Shown here: positions 34,203 to 42,153 of the stretch, one piece after another | Layout of the letters: each line of letters starts with the position of its first letter | Position numbering within the stretch: position 1 is the stretch's first letter | Assembly: GCA_001915385.1 (NCBI GenBank) | Contig: MNQK01000035.1 | Coordinates: 117,124-181,123, forward strand | DNA length: 64,000 nucleotides | DNA from: Bacteroidales bacterium 52_46 | GTDB lineage: Bacteria; Bacteroidota; Bacteroidia; Bacteroidales; Muribaculaceae | Direction: 5' to 3' | Notes under the pieces: generated by a model | What the model saw: the letters and a program-made list of their open reading frames with translations, nothing else | The model's database searches: none | Told to the model about the DNA's origin: nothing | Translations under genes and position numbers: made by a program

Positions 34203-35048
34203 ATGGAAGGAAATAACGAGATAAAAGGACCGCTTGAGATAAATGTCGGCGAGGTGCTGCGTCAGCGCATCCCGCGCTATTGGCGTTTTATCCCGCGCCG
34301 GCTGGTGCATTGGCTCGAACGCACTGTATGCCAGGATGAACTGAACCGGCTGCTGCGCGACAACTTCCCGCGGCGCGATGCCGACTTCTGCCGCGGCGTG
34401 CTCGACGACCTCGGCGTGACGGTCAATTTCCACAACCTTGACAACCTGCCGCCGAAGGAGCTGACGCGCGTGCTTTTTGTCAGCAACCATCCGCTTGGCG
34501 GTCTGGACGGCATGGCGCTGATTGATTTCGTGCGGACATATTACGGCGTCGCCCCCCGTTTCATCGTCAACGACCTGCTCAACGCCGTCGAACCGCTTTC
34601 CGACACTTTCATTCCCGTCAACAAGCACGGCGCCCAGTCGCGTGAGGCTATCCGTCGACTCGACGAGGCCTTTGCCTCCGACGCTCCGTTGCTCATGTTT
34701 CCCGCCGGACTGGTGTCGCGGCGCGGCAAGAAAGGGGTGGTGGCCGACCTCGAATGGCAAAAAATGTTCGTCGCCAAGGCCCGTCAGTCCGGACGTGACA
34801 TTATCCCCCTGCATTTCTATGGTGAAAATTCATCTTTTTTTTATAAATTTGCAAAATTCAGGCGAAGAATTGGATTAAAATTCAATATCGAGATGATTTA
34901 TCTGCCGCGCGAGGTATTCCGCTCAAAGGGGAAGACCTTTGACGTCGTTGTCGGGAAGCCGATACCGCATGCCTCGCTCGATGATATGCCTCCTGCGCGG
35001 AAAGCGCAGCAAATCAGGCAGATGGTGTATGACCTCGAAAAGCCTTGA
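34203..35048 (+). CDS. glsA: Glycine-lipid O-acyltransferase GlsA (PlsC-like)
   Basis: The 281-residue protein is a PlsC/LPLAT-type acyltransferase. The acceptor-site motif is VLFVSNHPLGGLDGMALID (His96 and Asp102), followed by FIPVNKHGAQSREAIRRLDE and APLLMFPAGLVSRRGKKG, the glycerophosphate-acyltransferase-like blocks. Together with the following OlsB-like N-acyltransferase it matches the GlsA-GlsB pair of Bacteroides, which makes N-acyloxyacyl glycine lipids: GlsB acylates glycine and GlsA adds the second fatty acid. No signal peptide; it acts at the cytoplasmic face. Start ATG 34203 follows a -7 element. Confidence 0.85.
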   Translation: MEGNNEIKGPLEINVGEVLRQRIPRYWRFIPRRLVHWLERTVCQDELNRLLRDNFPRRDADFCRGVLDDLGVTVNFHNLDNLPPKELTRVLFVSNHPLGGLDGMALIDFVRTYYGVAPRFIVNDLLNAVEPLSDTFIPVNKHGAQSREAIRRLDEAFASDAPLLMFPAGLVSRRGKKGVVADLEWQKMFVAKARQSGRDIIPLHFYGENSSFFYKFAKFRRRIGLKFNIEMIYLPREVFRSKGKTFDVVVGKPIPHASLDDMPPARKAQQIRQMVYDLEKP

Positions 35049-35081
35049 CGCTTTATCCATAACCGAAACGATTTCTCTGAA

Positions 35082-36011
35082 ATGCAACAACCTGTAATAG
35101 AGCCCGTCGACACTTCACTCATCGAGAACGAACTTACCGATGACAAATTCCTGCGCGCCACCAACAAGGGTGGCAACGCCATATATATCGTTGACGCCTA
35201 CAACGCTCCCAACACCATGCGCGAGATAGGACGCCTGCGCGAGATTGCATTCCGCACGGCAGGCGGCGGTACCGGCAAGGACTGCGACATCGACAGCTAT
35301 GACACGATGACGCCTCCGTGCCGTCAGCTCATAGTGTGGAATCCGGAGCAGAAGCTCATTATCGGCGGCTACCGCTTTATACTCGGCACCGACGTGGCAT
35401 TCAACCGCGACGGCTCGCCCCGCATAGCCACGGCCCACATGTTTGACTTCTCGCCGCGTTTTGTCAGCGAGTACCTGCCCCTCACCATCGAGCTGGGACG
35501 CTCGTTCGTGCGCCTGGAGTACCAGTCGACACGCGCCGGCGTCAAGGCAATCTACGCCCTCGACAATCTTTGGGACGGTCTCGGCGCCCTTACCGTAAAA
35601 TATCCTCAGGTGAAATATCTTTTCGGCAAGGTGACGATGTATCCGAGCTACTCGAAGCATTGCCGCAACCTCATACTCCATTTCCTCCAGAAACATTTCC
35701 CCGACCCCGACCGTCTTGTGACCCCCCGCACGCCCCTTGTCACTGACGCCGACAACGAGGCTATAGCCAAGATATTCTCCGGCGACAATTTCAAGGACGA
35801 TTACCGCATTCTCAATGCCGAGGTGCGTCAGCAGGGCTACAACATCCCCCCTCTTGTCAACGCCTACATGGGGCTTTCACCCACGATGCGTATTTTCGGC
35901 ACAGCCATCAACGACGAGTTCGGCGACGTCGAGGAGACAGGAATTTTCCTCGCCATAGACGATATTTTCGAAGAGAAGAAACAACGCCACATCTCCACCT
36001 ACAAAGGGTGA
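35082..36011 (+). CDS. glsB: Glycine N-acyltransferase GlsB (OlsB/GNAT-like)
   Basis: The 309-residue GNAT-fold acyltransferase resembles ornithine-lipid OlsB. Segments are VDAYNAPNTMREIGRLREIA, RQLIVWNPEQKLIIGGYRFI, YLPLTIELGRSFVRLEYQST (including the ELGRSFV motif of this family) and KYLFGKVTMYPSYSKHCRNL. It transfers a 3-hydroxyacyl group from acyl-ACP to glycine, the first step of glycine-lipid synthesis in Bacteroides; these lipids also yield serine-glycine dipeptide lipids. It follows glsA by 33 nt. The adjacent wzi gene starts 89 nt later and may be read through. Confidence 0.88.
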   Translation: MQQPVIEPVDTSLIENELTDDKFLRATNKGGNAIYIVDAYNAPNTMREIGRLREIAFRTAGGGTGKDCDIDSYDTMTPPCRQLIVWNPEQKLIIGGYRFILGTDVAFNRDGSPRIATAHMFDFSPRFVSEYLPLTIELGRSFVRLEYQSTRAGVKAIYALDNLWDGLGALTVKYPQVKYLFGKVTMYPSYSKHCRNLILHFLQKHFPDPDRLVTPRTPLVTDADNEAIAKIFSGDNFKDDYRILNAEVRQQGYNIPPLVNAYMGLSPTMRIFGTAINDEFGDVEETGIFLAIDDIFEEKKQRHISTYKG

Positions 36012-36100
36012 CCCGTATGCCGGCGTCACTATTGTCTTTCAGGCAACTATATCATAATACGGACTATCTTTTATATCACTCAACATCATCAACAACCATA

Positions 36101-37657
36101 ATGCCGCGGATTACCGATAAGAGATTTAAAAATATTTTGCGCGGGTGCGTGCTCTCGCTCCCGCTGGCCGCATTCTGCCCTGCCGCTTCGGCCGGAGAGA
36201 CTGTGGAATATCAGGCCGAGGCCATATTCAATGCAGGGTCGGGCAGCTTCGCTCCTTATTATATCGCTTCCAACCGCCACGGGCTGCTCACGCAGTCGTC
36301 GGATGCTCTGCTGCGTCTTGAGGCCGGCCGCGGGCTCGACCTGTCGCGCCGCTTCAGCTATGCTTACGGCGCGGAGGTGCTGACCGGGTATGCCGACAAG
36401 GTAGACTATCTGCGCTACAATCCGGCTTCATCATCATTCTACAGCCATGCCGAGGGGCCGTCGGCGATAAGCCTGCGCCAGCTCTACGGCGAAGTGAAAT
36501 ACCGCGGAGTGTTCCTTACCGTAGGCATGAAGCAGCACGAATCGGCACTCCTCAATTTCAGCCTCTCGTCGGGCGACATCGTAGAGAGCGGCAACGCGCG
36601 TCCCGTCCCCGAGGTACGTGTCGGTTTCGTCGATTTTCAGGACATACCGTTCACCGACGGCTGGGTGCAGATACAGGGCGAGATAGCCTACGGCAAATTC
36701 GCCGACAATGACTGGCTCAAGGACCACTACAACTACTACGACTGGCATATCAATCTCGGTTCGCTCTACCACTACAAACGCTGCTATTTCCGCACCAATC
36801 CCAAGCAGCCGGTGTCGGTGACCGTCGGCATGCAGACGGCCGGACAGTTCGGCGGCATATCGCATGTGTATGTAAACGGAGTGGAGACCAAGCAGTATAA
36901 GGGGCGCACGTCGTTTAAGGATTTCATCAACATGTTCATCCCGCGCCAGCAGTCGGGAAGCCGTTTTTACGACGGCAATTCGCTCGGCTCGTGGGACGTG
37001 ATGGCACGCTACCGTTTCAACAACGGCGCGCAGCTCAAGGCTTATCTGCAGAAGCCTTGGGAGGACGGTTCGGGCATAGGATGGATGAACGGTTTCGACG
37101 GGCTCTGGGGCGTGGAATACGTTGCCGCCGAGAGTGACGCCATCGTCAACGGCGCCGTAGTCGAATACATAGATTTCACCAACCAGTCGGGCTCGATACA
37201 CTGGTCGCCCGGCGACAGTCCCGGCACCACCATCACCTCCAATGCCACAGGTGCCGACGCCTATTACAACAACTTCCAGTATAACTCATATATGAACTAC
37301 GGTATGTCGCTCGGCACGCCGTTCCTGCCGTCGCCCATCTACAACAAGGACGGCTATCCGGCATTCGTCGACAGCCGCGTGCGCGGTTTCCACGCCGGCG
37401 TCACCGGCCGTATAGGCAACGTGGACTACCGTCTGCTCGGCGGTTACCGCAAGGGGTGGGGTGACGGGAAGGCTCCCACAGCCACCACGCGCCATGACAC
37501 TTCGATGATGGTCGAGGGCGCATACACATTGCCGTCGCTTCCGGCCATGAGAGTCAAGGCTCAGGTCGGTTTCGACTCGGGCAACATGTTCGGCGATAAT
37601 TTCGGCGCCTGCGTGACGATAGCATATCGCGGATCACTTAATTTCGGTAAAAAATGA
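36101..37657 (+). CDS. Wzi-family outer-membrane beta-barrel protein
   Basis: From ATG 36101 (MPRITDKRFKN) the protein has 518 residues with signal peptide LSLPLAAFCPAASAGE. An upstream in-frame ATG (36008) lies inside the glsB end and is unlikely. The mature protein shows alternating strands with aromatic girdles, as in 'capsule assembly Wzi family' proteins: IFNAGSGSFAPYYIASNRHG near the start, FLTVGMKQHESALLNFSLSS, TDGWVQIQGEIAYGKFADND, and the terminal strand CVTIAYRGSLNFGKK. In E. coli Wzi attaches capsular polysaccharide to the surface; the Bacteroidetes homologues are less studied. It overlaps the lipoprotein gene by 4 nt. Confidence 0.88.
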   Translation: MPRITDKRFKNILRGCVLSLPLAAFCPAASAGETVEYQAEAIFNAGSGSFAPYYIASNRHGLLTQSSDALLRLEAGRGLDLSRRFSYAYGAEVLTGYADKVDYLRYNPASSSFYSHAEGPSAISLRQLYGEVKYRGVFLTVGMKQHESALLNFSLSSGDIVESGNARPVPEVRVGFVDFQDIPFTDGWVQIQGEIAYGKFADNDWLKDHYNYYDWHINLGSLYHYKRCYFRTNPKQPVSVTVGMQTAGQFGGISHVYVNGVETKQYKGRTSFKDFINMFIPRQQSGSRFYDGNSLGSWDVMARYRFNNGAQLKAYLQKPWEDGSGIGWMNGFDGLWGVEYVAAESDAIVNGAVVEYIDFTNQSGSIHWSPGDSPGTTITSNATGADAYYNNFQYNSYMNYGMSLGTPFLPSPIYNKDGYPAFVDSRVRGFHAGVTGRIGNVDYRLLGGYRKGWGDGKAPTATTRHDTSMMVEGAYTLPSLPAMRVKAQVGFDSGNMFGDNFGACVTIAYRGSLNFGKK

Positions 37658-38118
37658 AAATCAGAAGATATATAAGGCTTGTCGTAATGGCGATAGCGGG
37701 GTGCATCATGACAGCCGGATGCACGCAAAACAACGGTGACATCGGCGAATGGTTCGGCGAATGGCATCTCCGCTCGATAGAAATCAACGGCACGGACGAT
37801 GCGTCATATACCGGCGATGTGCTTTGGAAATTCCAGAACAATATCGTCGAAATGGTGGTGGTCAACGACACCGGGCACTCACACACCGAGCATTACGGCA
37901 CATGGAGCGCCGACGGCAGCGTGCTCACGCTCTATTTCACCCATTCCGACGACCTGAACCCCGCGGGAAGCGCCAAATATTCACCTCCGACCCAGACACT
38001 GCTACCCGCCGGGGTGACGGAGCTGAAGATACGAAAGCTCTCGTCATCGGAAATCATACTCCAGTATGACCCCGCTGCCGACCGCAGCATAGTCTACACG
38101 CTTCGCAAACGCGGATAA
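37654..38118 (+). CDS. Small lipoprotein, lipocalin-like
   Basis: The protein has 154 residues. The signal peptide ends with the lipobox MTAGC (Cys23), so the mature protein is lipid-anchored. The rest is a compact beta domain: GEWFGEWHLRSIEINGTDDA, WKFQNNIVEMVVVNDTGHSH, YGTWSADGSVLTLYFTHSDD and ELKIRKLSSSEIILQYDP, the up-and-down strand pattern of lipocalin-like lipoproteins in Bacteroidales. It starts 4 nt inside the end of the wzi gene, so translation is coupled and a partnership with the barrel is plausible. Ligand unknown. Confidence 0.8.
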   Translation: MKIRRYIRLVVMAIAGCIMTAGCTQNNGDIGEWFGEWHLRSIEINGTDDASYTGDVLWKFQNNIVEMVVVNDTGHSHTEHYGTWSADGSVLTLYFTHSDDLNPAGSAKYSPPTQTLLPAGVTELKIRKLSSSEIILQYDPAADRSIVYTLRKRG

Positions 38119-38186
38119 AACAAATAGATAAGGAAATAACTACATAAATATAATGCTTGAATATATTAAAATCCGATTTTATTAAA

Positions 38187-38263
38187 CCGCGGTTAAAAAC
38201 CGCGGCCACTATCGCAATTAGTGTCAAATATAACGGCGTAGTAGCCGCGGTTTTTAACCGCGG
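38187..38263. repeat. BIME-like element (two inverted REPs)
   Basis: CCGCGG-TTAAAAA-CCGCGG at 38187-38205 and GTAGTAG followed by CCGCGG-TTTTTAA-CCGCGG at 38239-38263 face each other. The 33-nt spacer differs from that of the 19.2 and 29.2 kb elements and the outer arms are not conserved. It lies upstream of the LegB-like gene and may separate it from the wzi transcript. Confidence 0.8.
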
Positions 38264-38298
38264 AAGAGAAAATTTGATTTTTGTAAAATATAACGATA

Positions 38299-39291
38299 AT
38301 GTCAATACTTAAAGATAAAAAGGTACTTGTGACCGGAGCCGACGGCTTCATCGGATCACATCTGGTGCAGGCACTTCTCGCCGAGGGGTGCAAGGTGCGC
38401 GCGCTGTGCATATATAACTCCTTCAACTCGTGGGGATGGCTCGACGATGTGCGCCACCCGAATCTCGAGATTGTCACCGGCGATGTGCGCGACGCCGCTT
38501 TCTGCCGACTTATAACACGTGACATCGACACGGTATTCCATCTGGCCGCGCTGATAGCGATACCTTACAGCTATGTGGCGCCGCAGAGTTACGTGGATAC
38601 CAATGTGTCGGGCACCCTCAATATATGCCAGGGCGCGATGGATGCCGGCTGCCGCCGCGTCATCGTCACCTCTACCTCGGAGGTATACGGCACGGCGCAG
38701 TATGTGCCTATCGACGAGAAGCATCCGCGTCAGCCCCAGTCGCCCTATTCGGCTACTAAAATCAGTGCCGACGCCCTCGCCCTCAGCTATTACAATGCGT
38801 TCGGGCTGCCGGTAGTGCTGGCACGTCCGTTCAACACCTACGGCCCGCGACAGAGCGCCCGTGCCATCATACCTACCATCATCACCCAGATAGCTTCGGG
38901 CAAACGTGAAATCATGGTGGGCGACCTGCGCCCCACACGCGATTTCAATTTCGTGGAGGACACTTGCCGCGGTTTCATCGCTCTCGCCGAGGCCGACGGT
39001 ATAGAGGGGCAGGATTTCAATATCGCCACCGGCACGGAAATAACGATGGGCGATACCTTCAGGCTCATTGCCGGACTGATGGATGCCGATGTGCGCTTCG
39101 CTGTCGACGAGTCGCGTATCCGTCCGGCCAAATCGGAAGTGTTCCGCCTGTGCGGTGACAACAGCAAAATCACCGCGGCCACGACGTGGCGGCCGCAGGT
39201 CACTATTGAAGAGGGACTGCGCCGCACGATAGCGTGGTTTACCGACGGTGACAACCTCTCCCGCTATAAGGCCGACATCTACAACCGGTAG
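38299..39291 (+). CDS. LegB-like nucleotide-sugar 4,6-dehydratase (extended SDR)
   Basis: The 330-residue extended SDR has the NAD-binding motif VLVTGADGFIGSHLVQALL (GADGFIG), the active-site TSTSE at 124-128, and Tyr150-SAT-Lys154 in SPYSATKISADALAL. The Thr-Ser-Thr-Ser-Glu form fits a dehydratase (DxE/TE type) rather than an epimerase, and the Asn-Thr-Tyr-Gly-Pro-Arg-Gln segment is typical of the group. The closest characterised relatives I recall are LegB/GDP- or UDP-GlcNAc 4,6-dehydratases of legionaminic-acid synthesis. The NeuB-family gene 1.2 kb downstream supports a nonulosonic-acid role. Substrate inferred only. Confidence 0.8.
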   Translation: MSILKDKKVLVTGADGFIGSHLVQALLAEGCKVRALCIYNSFNSWGWLDDVRHPNLEIVTGDVRDAAFCRLITRDIDTVFHLAALIAIPYSYVAPQSYVDTNVSGTLNICQGAMDAGCRRVIVTSTSEVYGTAQYVPIDEKHPRQPQSPYSATKISADALALSYYNAFGLPVVLARPFNTYGPRQSARAIIPTIITQIASGKREIMVGDLRPTRDFNFVEDTCRGFIALAEADGIEGQDFNIATGTEITMGDTFRLIAGLMDADVRFAVDESRIRPAKSEVFRLCGDNSKITAATTWRPQVTIEEGLRRTIAWFTDGDNLSRYKADIYNR

Positions 39292-39383
39292 TATAGGCTG
39301 ATAACCTTAAATCGGTGGATGGCGTTGTATGTGCGGCCTCCACATCCTGATGACATTTATAACTTTGAAACAACCTATATGTT

Positions 39384-40361
39384 ATGATGCAACCACTTAA
39401 TGTGCTTATGCTTGGAGGTGCCAAGCGCGTCAGCATGGCTCGTCTTTTTACCGAAACGGCGGCCAAGTTGAAATATAATGCACGCATGTACAGTTTTGAA
39501 TTGGGCGAAGATGTCCCGATTGCGTCTGTAGCCGAAGTGATTACAGGCGGCAAATGGAGCGACCCGTCGCTCCCGCGTCAGCTTCATGATGCCTGCGTGG
39601 ACAAGAAAATCGACATAATACTGCCATTTGTCGATGGTGCCGTGGAGGTGGCTGCGGAGTATTGCCGGAATAATCCGATGGTATGGGCTCCTGTCTCGGC
39701 TCCGGAAATATGTCACGCAATGTTCGATAAGAAACTTGCCGACGATATGCTGCGGCGGCACAATATCCCGTTGCCGCGGGTGGTGGAGTCAGGCGAACCG
39801 CAATTCTTTCCGGTCATCGCCAAACCGCGTACCGGGTCGGCATCAAGAGGAATTAAGGTTATCAGGAATATCGACCAGTGGCGCGAGCTTAATCTTGACC
39901 ATGACAAATATATCGTGCAGGAATATATCCAGAACCGTCGTGAATACACCCTTGACTGCTATATCGACCACCGCGGCAATATCACGGCCATTTCGCCGCG
40001 TCTGCGCCTCGAGGTAGTGGGCGGAGAGGTGAGCCGTACCATCACGGTCGATTTGCCTGAGGGCGTGGAGATTGCGCGTAAGGCAATAAAGGTCGCGGGA
40101 CTGCGCGGTGCTGTCACGGTGCAGCTGATTGAAAACCGCGATACAGGCGAACTCATGCTCATGGAAATCAATCCGCGTCTGGGCGGAGGTGCCGTTTGCT
40201 CGGTATATGCAGGCGTCAATTTGCCGTACATGATTATCAGCGACTGGCTGTGCACGTATATCGAGTATATGGAGGCGACTCCACAGGTAGAGATGACCCG
40301 CTATATGCAGGAGGTGGTGTTCGGCCCCGACAAAAAGGAGATACTGAAATTCGAGTTCTAA
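39384..40361 (+). CDS. ATP-grasp enzyme (carbamoyl-phosphate-synthase-like)
   Basis: The 325-residue protein has an N-terminal Rossmann-like domain (NVLMLGGAKRVSMARLFTET), then a central ATP-binding part (FPVIAKPRTGSASRGIKVIR, the phosphate-binding loop, and YIVQEYIQNRREYTLDCYID), and the metal-binding end LMLMEINPRLGGGAVCSVYA. This is the classic order of the ATP-grasp fold, joining a carboxylate to an amine or thiol via an acyl phosphate. It lies between LegB-like and NeuB-like genes, so it probably modifies a sugar or precursor of the same pathway. Start could be the first or second ATG (MMQPLN). The gap to neuB holds a GTCNGAC array. Confidence 0.85.
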   Translation: MMQPLNVLMLGGAKRVSMARLFTETAAKLKYNARMYSFELGEDVPIASVAEVITGGKWSDPSLPRQLHDACVDKKIDIILPFVDGAVEVAAEYCRNNPMVWAPVSAPEICHAMFDKKLADDMLRRHNIPLPRVVESGEPQFFPVIAKPRTGSASRGIKVIRNIDQWRELNLDHDKYIVQEYIQNRREYTLDCYIDHRGNITAISPRLRLEVVGGEVSRTITVDLPEGVEIARKAIKVAGLRGAVTVQLIENRDTGELMLMEINPRLGGGAVCSVYAGVNLPYMIISDWLCTYIEYMEATPQVEMTRYMQEVVFGPDKKEILKFEF

Positions 40362-40386
40362 GGAGCCGCCGGGCGCAGCCGCAAAG

Positions 40387-40440
40387 GTCAGACAAGTCCG
40401 ACAGGTCCGACATGTCTGACTCGTCCGACTCGTCGGAAAA
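40387..40440. repeat. 9-base GTCNGAC array (6 units)
   Basis: Units are GTCAGACAA, GTCCGACAG, GTCCGACAT, GTCTGACTC, GTCCGACTC and GTCGGAAAA. It lies 25 nt after the ATP-grasp stop and 49 nt before the NeuB start. The rest of the leader is repeated ATTCAACATTCAAA. Confidence 0.9.
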
Positions 40441-40489
40441 AATAAATCTCTCCGATAAATTCAACATTCAAAATTCAACATTCAAAATT

Positions 40490-41494
40490 ATGCAAAGGGT
40501 TATTGTAATTGCCGAGGCCGGGGTCAACCATAACGGTTCGTTTGACCTTGCGGTGGAGATGATTGACGTTGCGGCGCGTGCCGGCGCCGACTACGTGAAA
40601 TTTCAGACGGCCATACCCGAGGAGGTCATATCATGCTACGCCCCCAAGGCGGAATATCAGAAGGAGACCACGGGCGGCGGCGAGAGCCAGCTCGACATGT
40701 GCCGACGCATACATCTGCCTCTCAGCGATTACGCTCGCCTTGCACGCATTTGCCGCGACAGGGGGATAGGCTTTATGAGCACGCCGTTTGACCTTCCGTC
40801 GATTGACTGCCTCGCACGCCTCGACATGGACTACTGGAAGATACCGTCGGGCGAGATTACCAATCTGCCTTATCTGCGTAAGGTGGCTGCTCCGGGACGC
40901 AGGATTATCCTCTCTACCGGCATGTCGCAGCTCGATGAGGTGGCTGTGGCTGTCGATATACTTTGCAAGGGTGGCGTCAATAGGCACGATATATCGCTGC
41001 TCCATTGCACCACGCAGTATCCCACGCCATATGACGCAGTCAATCTGCGGGCTATGGAGGCGTTGCGCGGGCTTGATGTAGGCGCAGTGGGCTACAGCGA
41101 CCATACGCTCGGCATCGAAGTACCCGTCGCAGCGGTGGCGATGGGGGCGCAGATTATCGAAAAGCATTTCACCCTCGACACATCGATGGAGGGCCCCGAC
41201 CACCGTGCGTCGCTCGACCCCGAAGCGCTTGCCGCAATGGTATCGTCGATACGCCACATAGAGCAGGCCATCGGCAACGGAGTGAAAACCGTGGCCGAAG
41301 CCGAGCGCGGCAATATCCTTATAGCCCGCAAAAGCATAGTGGCCCGCTGCGCCATAGCCGCCGGCGAAATATTCACCGAAGAAAACCTCACCGTAAAACG
41401 CCCCGCCGACGGCCTCTCACCCATGCTCTGGGACACCGTAATAGGCCGCCCCGCCCCCCACGACTTCCTCCCCGACCAACCGATCGAACTGTAA
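40490..41494 (+). CDS. neuB: N-acetylneuraminate/legionaminate synthase family protein (NeuB)
   Basis: From ATG 40490 the protein has 334 residues, the normal length of NeuB. The in-frame extension upstream runs through a repeat array and is not coding. Motifs are VIAEAGVNHNGSFDLAVEMI, ADYVKFQTAIPEE, FMSTPFDLPSIDCL, WKIPSGEITNLPYL, LLHCTTQYPTPYDAVNLRAM, VGYSDHTLGIEVPVAAVAMG and IIEKHFTLDTSMEGPDHRAS, followed by a C-terminal SAF domain (RSIVARCAIAAGE-like, KRPADGLSPMLWD). It condenses PEP with a 6-carbon N-acyl sugar to a nine-carbon acid. Which acid (sialic, legionaminic or other) is open; a LegB-like dehydratase nearby favours legionaminic acid. No CMP-transferase is in the window. Confidence 0.93.
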   Translation: MQRVIVIAEAGVNHNGSFDLAVEMIDVAARAGADYVKFQTAIPEEVISCYAPKAEYQKETTGGGESQLDMCRRIHLPLSDYARLARICRDRGIGFMSTPFDLPSIDCLARLDMDYWKIPSGEITNLPYLRKVAAPGRRIILSTGMSQLDEVAVAVDILCKGGVNRHDISLLHCTTQYPTPYDAVNLRAMEALRGLDVGAVGYSDHTLGIEVPVAAVAMGAQIIEKHFTLDTSMEGPDHRASLDPEALAAMVSSIRHIEQAIGNGVKTVAEAERGNILIARKSIVARCAIAAGEIFTEENLTVKRPADGLSPMLWDTVIGRPAPHDFLPDQPIEL

Positions 41495-41545
41495 ATTCAC
41501 TCAGTTTTTTATCCCTGAAATCTCTCTCCACTAATCTAAATTATC

Positions 41546-42133
41546 ATGATGACTTCTAATGCCGGCATAGTAATTATTGCTCTTATAATCTTAATCGTTA
41601 TTATTGTAGCAAGCCGATTGATAGCTGTCTTTTCAGATAAGCAGGATAAAAAGTCTTCAAATGCCTTATTTGAAGAGTATGTTATGGATAAAGAAGCGAT
41701 TAAATCGGATGCCAATAAATCGGAAATTCTTCCTGAGAACGCTCAAAATTCGCCGGCGTCGTCTGTTGACCCTTTGCTAAATAAGCTCATGGGCTATGAT
41801 GACATGCGTCTTCGAAAAATAATAGGTGCTTCGGGTATGTACAATCCTGAAGTAGTCATGAAAGCACAGGAAATACTTGGTAAACGTGGGGCATGGGAGC
41901 AAATCAAGGATTTGCCTGACGAGACACTAATGGAAATTACAATGACTGACTCCGAACTTTATACGGATTATACAGTCGAAGCAGCCTCAATGGAACTATA
42001 CCAACGTGACAGCCAATTGCTGAAATCCAAATTCATGCAAATGCTCTCGCAGCTTCCCTCCATAGCTGACGGCACTGCTCCCGCACCCGAAGGCATCCGC
42101 CTCGCCGCACAGAAATATCTCTCCAAAAAGTAA
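41546..42133 (+). CDS. Single-pass membrane protein with a shared C-terminal helical-repeat domain
   Basis: The protein has 195 residues. One N-terminal membrane helix at about 6-28 (AGIVIIALIILIVIIVASRL), a polar linker, then a domain at 77-195 containing YDDMRLRKIIGASGMYNPEV, AWEQIKDLPDETLMEITMTD, VEAASMELYQRDSQLLKSK and APAPEGIRLAAQKYLSK. This domain consists of three helical repeats of about 35 residues with the pattern DxxLxxI-x(4-8)-Y/P-x(3-5)-A-x(3)-L-x2-R/K, similar to repeats common in Bacteroidetes membrane proteins. The next gene has the same domain, and several DNA stretches between the two are nearly identical, indicating recent duplication or conversion. AT-rich. Function unknown. 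Confidence 0.72.
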   Translation: MMTSNAGIVIIALIILIVIIVASRLIAVFSDKQDKKSSNALFEEYVMDKEAIKSDANKSEILPENAQNSPASSVDPLLNKLMGYDDMRLRKIIGASGMYNPEVVMKAQEILGKRGAWEQIKDLPDETLMEITMTDSELYTDYTVEAASMELYQRDSQLLKSKFMQMLSQLPSIADGTAPAPEGIRLAAQKYLSKK

Positions 42134-42153
42134 TAATCATAAATACAAGTGCT

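Noticed and set aside
39292..39383. tRNA-like or riboswitch-like element between the LegB-like and ATP-grasp genes
   Set aside because: Checked for a cloverleaf and paired stems; none with conserved loops was found.
23454..40440. GTCNGAC arrays considered as CRISPR arrays
   Set aside because: The units are 9 bases with 2-base spacers, no unique spacers of 25-40 nt, and no cas genes are present.
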